DNA of 64,000 bases from Exophiala sp. HKRS030 (lineage: Eukaryota; Ascomycota; Eurotiomycetes; Chaetothyriales; Herpotrichiellaceae): assembly GCA_023897205.1 (NCBI GenBank), contig JAHWDD010000006.1, positions 1,054,001-1,118,000 on the forward strand, given 5' to 3'. Shown piece by piece: positions 60,641-64,000 of the stretch (position 1 is its first letter; each line of letters opens with the position of its first letter). The position numbers were made by a program, and so were the translations under genes. Under the pieces are notes generated by a model that ran no database searches, was not told where the DNA came from, and saw only the letters and a list, made by a program, of their open reading frames with translations.

Positions 60641-62038
60641 ATGAAGTCACCGATCCCGGACTACCTGAATGTTTTGCTGGAGAAGGTCCGGCCGATCGAA
60701 GATGGCGTGCCCGCTCAGTACATCAAGACGTTGGCCAACGCGGACACGTCCAAGCTGGCCGTGGCGATCGTCATGGTGGACGGCAATGTCTACTCGGCCG
60801 GTGACGACCAGGTCGAGTTTTCCATCCAGTCCATCTCGAAAGCCTTTGTCTACGCCATCGCCATCGAGGACGCCGGGCTGGAGCGCGTCCTGGAAAAGAT
60901 CGGCGTGGAGCCGTCCGGCGACGCCTTCAACAAGCTGTCGCTGGAAAGGGGCAACAACCGACCGATGAACCCCATGATCAACGCCGGTGCCATCGCGGCG
61001 CACTCGCTCGTGGTCCACCCCGACGCCACGGCGGAGGAGAGGACCGACCGCATCCTCAAGACCATGTCCCGACTGGCCGGGCGGGAGCTCCACGTGGACG
61101 AGGAGGTGTACGAGGCCGAGCTCGAGGACGCCGACCGCAACATGGGGATCGGGTACATGCTCAAGGCGGCCGGCATCATCTCGTGCAGGCCGGCCGAGGT
61201 CGTCAAGGGCTACATCCGCCAGTGCTCCGTCAACGTCAACGTCCGTGACCTGGCCATGATGGCGGCGACCCTCTGCAACGCCGGCGTGAATCCCGTGACG
61301 GGCGAGGCCATCATGCCGCCGGAAAGTGTCCGCCAGGTGCTCTCCGTCATGACCACGTGCGGCATGTACGACGCCGCGGGCGACTGGGTCTCCCGGGTCG
61401 GCATCCCGGCCAAGAGCGGTGTCGCCGGCGGGGTCATCGGCACCCTGCCGGGGCAGGTCGGTATCGCCGCCTTCTCGCCCAGGCTGAACGACCGGGGCAA
61501 CAGCGTGCGCGCCGTGGCGCTGTTTGAGCAGCTGTCGCGCGACATGGGTTTCCACATGATGGACGCCAGCCAGATCGCCAGGGCCAGCGTGAGTACCTCG
61601 GTGGCGAAGATCGTCGCGGGCAAACAAGATCCTCACCACCCCAACTGCGACCGGCAGGTCGTCATCTTCGCCCTTCGTGGCGCCGTCCGCTTCTCCGGCT
61701 CGGAGCGCCTCACGCGTGCGATCGTCCACGAACTCGGCGAGCCGGACCCCAAGGACCCCGGCTCCGGGGGCCACCGGGACGCTTGCGCCATAGTGATCTC
61801 GCTCCGGGACGCGTTTTCCCTCAACCTCATCGCCCGGCGGGTGATCCACGAGAACATAAAACGTTTGCTGGCGGAGGGAAAAACAGTCGTGGTGATTGAT
61901 CCCAACGGTGTCTTGCAGATGGATTTGGGCAGCCTCCCGACGTGTCAACACCCGCAGATTGTTGAGAATGAAAAGGAGGCGAGAGAGTTCATCGGAGGGA
62001 CAGGTTGTTCGGCCATTACTCAGTCTGACAATTGGTAG
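60641..62038 (+). CDS. Glutaminase (GlsA type) fused to a STAS domain
   Basis: 465-aa single-exon protein. Residues 1-~305 are a serine-dependent glutaminase with a beta-lactamase-like fold, converting glutamine to glutamate and ammonia. The nucleophile motif SIQSISKAF has Ser64 and Lys67 (SxxK). Further signatures are NKLSLERGNNRPMNPMINAG, AMMAATLCNAGVNPVTGE and KSGVAGGVIGTLPGQVGIAA. Residues about 340-440 form a STAS-type regulatory domain (RQVVIFALRGAVRFSGSERL; VVVIDPNGVLQMDLG). GlsA plus STAS is an arrangement known in bacteria, especially actinobacteria, and is uncommon in fungi. The reading frame is intronless and very GC-rich (mostly C or G in third positions over 60.65-61.8 kb), unlike the flanking DNA. 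Horizontal acquisition is a reasonable inference. No signal peptide, so probably cytosolic. Confidence 0.9.
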   Translation: MKSPIPDYLNVLLEKVRPIEDGVPAQYIKTLANADTSKLAVAIVMVDGNVYSAGDDQVEFSIQSISKAFVYAIAIEDAGLERVLEKIGVEPSGDAFNKLSLERGNNRPMNPMINAGAIAAHSLVVHPDATAEERTDRILKTMSRLAGRELHVDEEVYEAELEDADRNMGIGYMLKAAGIISCRPAEVVKGYIRQCSVNVNVRDLAMMAATLCNAGVNPVTGEAIMPPESVRQVLSVMTTCGMYDAAGDWVSRVGIPAKSGVAGGVIGTLPGQVGIAAFSPRLNDRGNSVRAVALFEQLSRDMGFHMMDASQIARASVSTSVAKIVAGKQDPHHPNCDRQVVIFALRGAVRFSGSERLTRAIVHELGEPDPKDPGSGGHRDACAIVISLRDAFSLNLIARRVIHENIKRLLAEGKTVVVIDPNGVLQMDLGSLPTCQHPQIVENEKEAREFIGGTGCSAITQSDNW

Positions 62039-63841
62039 TAGGACACAATCCATGGTAATCAGTCTCAAGTACAGATCAAAGATCCGTACTACCTACTGTG
62101 AAATTGAGGCTGAGTTGGCCCTGATGTGTGACGCACCATCTGATCCTTTTAGAGCAGAAAAGCGGTTATCGATACAAGTCCCACCTTACAGTCTTCTTCT
62201 CCCATGGAATTCGAGCAATTCCAGCCATAAGAAATTTGTAGTACGTAGTGCAGAAAAGAAAAAAGACTGCAACCGGGGGAGAATTGGTATCAGACCCAGT
62301 TTTGATCCCCTGCCCGAAGAGTATTGTCAGGGGTGCCCCCAAAGGAACTGCCTTGAGTGAACCCATCTTTACCAGTCGGCAGATGCACACCTCAATTCGC
62401 ATGGCATTCCCGGGGAAAAGAGTGTCTTTCCTGCCATGTGCAGGACGCGTGTTGACCCCTTGTCTTTCTTTCGGGTCCCCCGTTCTCGTCCAAGGTGACC
62501 TTTGATCCTCGTCAATCCCCCCAAAAGATGTGTGAGGATGTGGTGTGATCGAGAAAATGAAACGATGTGAAAAAGACAAACCTCACACAAACAAATATTG
62601 CCGTGTTTGCACAAAAATATACCGGCCTCGGTAGCCCATGTGTTGTTCCACTTTTGCAGCTCGAGAGCACGGTGAGCAACAACAATCAGACACTTTGAGG
62701 TGTGTTCGTCTGCGAGAGCCGTTTTGTCAAAATCCATTTGCATCAAAATCTTCCTGATCTCAATATGTTTCCTTCTAGACAGAAAAAAAGCATCGAAGTG
62801 AAGAGGGCGATGAAAATGATCGTACATAGGTAGGTGCCAGGTTTGATAGAGGAGCGAGAGACGGAATGATTTTTGAACCTTGGCTACCTACTTCTGCTCA
62901 AGATGCCCGTCAGAGTCGAACGTTTTCCCACCGACCCGTCGAAGAGTTGTTCACCATGGCCTACAGGCAGGTAAGTACGCATCTGTCTATTCGTATGGTC
63001 CTGCGTTTGAAACTGAAACAGAGAGAGTGACCGGCAACAACGAAAGGGACAGACGACCTGTGTTCTCGAGTTGAGCTCGTCATTGGCTTTTTGTCCAAGG
63101 CCCCCTCTCTAGGTAGATGACCTGTTCACGTTGAACTCTCACGGATGACGAGTTGATATTTACTCAAGATACCCAAGGTTATATACATCGCAGTAGCAGC
63201 GGTAAGATGGATCAGGTAAATTGCGTATCAAATCTTGCTTACTTGACGGAATTACGGAGTACAAATCTCCAAGCCACAGAAACACTTTGATTTGTGTGGC
63301 CCTAGAGAGAATAGTGAGGGCTGTGGCTTTGCTTTTGCAATGACCTACTCCGTATCATTCATTACGCTCGGGATTATGGATTCGCCGCGAAATTCCCCTC
63401 GTTGAGAACGTTCACCCGTCGAGAACAAAAATGTACTGAAAAAGTGTTTGCAGCAAAAAAGATGCTGGGGGAGACAAGGGTTCATTCACCAGGTTTTCTT
63501 GTTGACTTTGTCAAATCTAGATCAAAAGACCCAACAAATCTATTCAAGAGCCAAAAACCCATTCAAGGATTCTATTTTTGTACCACCTCCCGACACCTTT
63601 CGTTTTCCTCTATCGATCAAATCAAGACCCGAATCCAAAACCACCGGGTACTCTAGACAACACATGAATCGGTGTATTTCCAAAAGGCAAAAAAAAAGTA
63701 TTTCATACTCGCTCGCTCAGTGATATTCTAAAAACCAAAATTCAAGTCGTAATCACATCAGACCACAACAACCACAACCACAAGTTATACCCGTATATAG
63801 ATTACAAGGCAAAGAATCACCCATAAAAAAGGTCAATAAAA
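62039..63841. other. Large intergenic region, no gene supported
   Basis: 1.8 kb. A 152-codon minus-strand frame from ATG 62827 has no recognisable features and was not accepted. TACGGAGTA-type nonamers occur at 63253 and 63346. Confidence 0.5.
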
Positions 63842-64000
63842 TCAACTTGGCCTTTCTACCGGTACATCTTGTTCTTGTTTCTCATTTTCTGCCAAATTCT
63901 TGGCCTTTTCTCGCTCTTCCATGGCGACGGCATGACGATCACCTTGTGCCGGTAACTCGCCGTGGGTAGTGGTGGGTGGGAAATGTGATCCGGATCCGGA
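63842..64000 (-). CDS. 3' end of an unidentified gene, cut by window edge
   Basis: The minus strand is open from the right edge to a TGA at 63844-63842, giving 52 residues: SGSGSHFPPTTTHGELPAQG, then DRHAVAMEEREKAKNLAENE and KQEQDVPVERPS. The charged Glu/Lys helix and frame-long openness up to the edge suggest the C-terminus of a larger protein. The family cannot be named from this fragment, and an upstream intron cannot be excluded. Confidence 0.5.
   Translation of the reverse strand, partial: SGSGSHFPPTTTHGELPAQGDRHAVAMEEREKAKNLAENEKQEQDVPVERPS

Noticed and set aside
60647..62068. 473-codon minus-strand frame opposite the glutaminase gene
   Set aside because: It is a mirror of strongly GC-ending codons on the plus strand. 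Its sequence is low-complexity Arg/Gly/His/Val with no domain features.
62369..62827. 152-codon minus-strand frame with an ATG
   Set aside because: No signal peptide, domain, splice context or repeat pattern supports it. It lies in AT-richer intergenic DNA.

Overview
The window is nuclear DNA of a filamentous ascomycete (Pezizomycotina; a eurotiomycete such as a black yeast is my guess, not a demonstrated assignment). The evidence is: compact genes with few short introns (about 50-140 bp) having GTRNGT donors, YAG acceptors and often a CTAAC branch point; fungal-specific families (Crh-type GPI-anchored transglycosylase, Spo71-like PH protein, Ufd4-type HECT ligase, Rei1, Ost3/6); and intergenic DNA rich in the nonamer TACGGAGTA. 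No ribosomal RNA, convincing tRNA, CRISPR array or intact transposon was seen.

Layout. 0-7.3 kb: 3' part of a cytochrome P450, an Ost3/6 oligosaccharyltransferase subunit, a secreted type-B carboxylesterase and a ketopantoate-reductase-like enzyme. 7.7-9.1 kb: a decayed, unrecognised gene. 9.3-14.4 kb: an isochorismatase-like protein, a tartrate/isopropylmalate-type dehydrogenase, a macrodomain protein and a GNAT acetyltransferase. 15.1-18.6 kb: a large VIT/vWA protein whose C-terminal half carries GLFG motifs and an almost complete copy of the histone H3 N-terminal tail, the most striking observation here. 19.3-28.9 kb: a Spo71-like PH protein, a hidden two-exon gene for mitochondrial ribosomal protein bL33, Rei1 and a Crh cell-wall transglycosylase. 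29.7-33.5 kb: three genes for predicted mitochondrial proteins side by side (branched-chain keto-acid dehydrogenase E1 alpha, Coq5, and a short-chain dehydrogenase), the first two sharing a 279-bp divergent promoter. 34.8-38.3 kb: a protein with an N-myristoylation/palmitoylation start and a nicotinamide mononucleotide adenylyltransferase. 40.2-45.9 kb: a Ufd4/TRIP12-type HECT ubiquitin ligase. 46.8-50.4 kb: a four-TM MARVEL-like protein and a small hypothetical gene. 52.7-56.9 kb: a sterol-glucosyltransferase-like protein and a small secreted protein. 59.2-62.0 kb: a three-exon cysteine-rich secreted protein found by splicing short frames, and an intronless GC-rich glutaminase-STAS fusion of bacterial type. 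The right edge cuts the 3' end of a further gene.

Most of these are housekeeping genes without an evident common pathway. Local logic exists in the mitochondrial trio at 30-33 kb and perhaps in the small-acid enzyme pair at 9-12 kb. Exon boundaries were worked out by hand from splice signals and reading phase. Domain calls are from motif recognition, not database searches.
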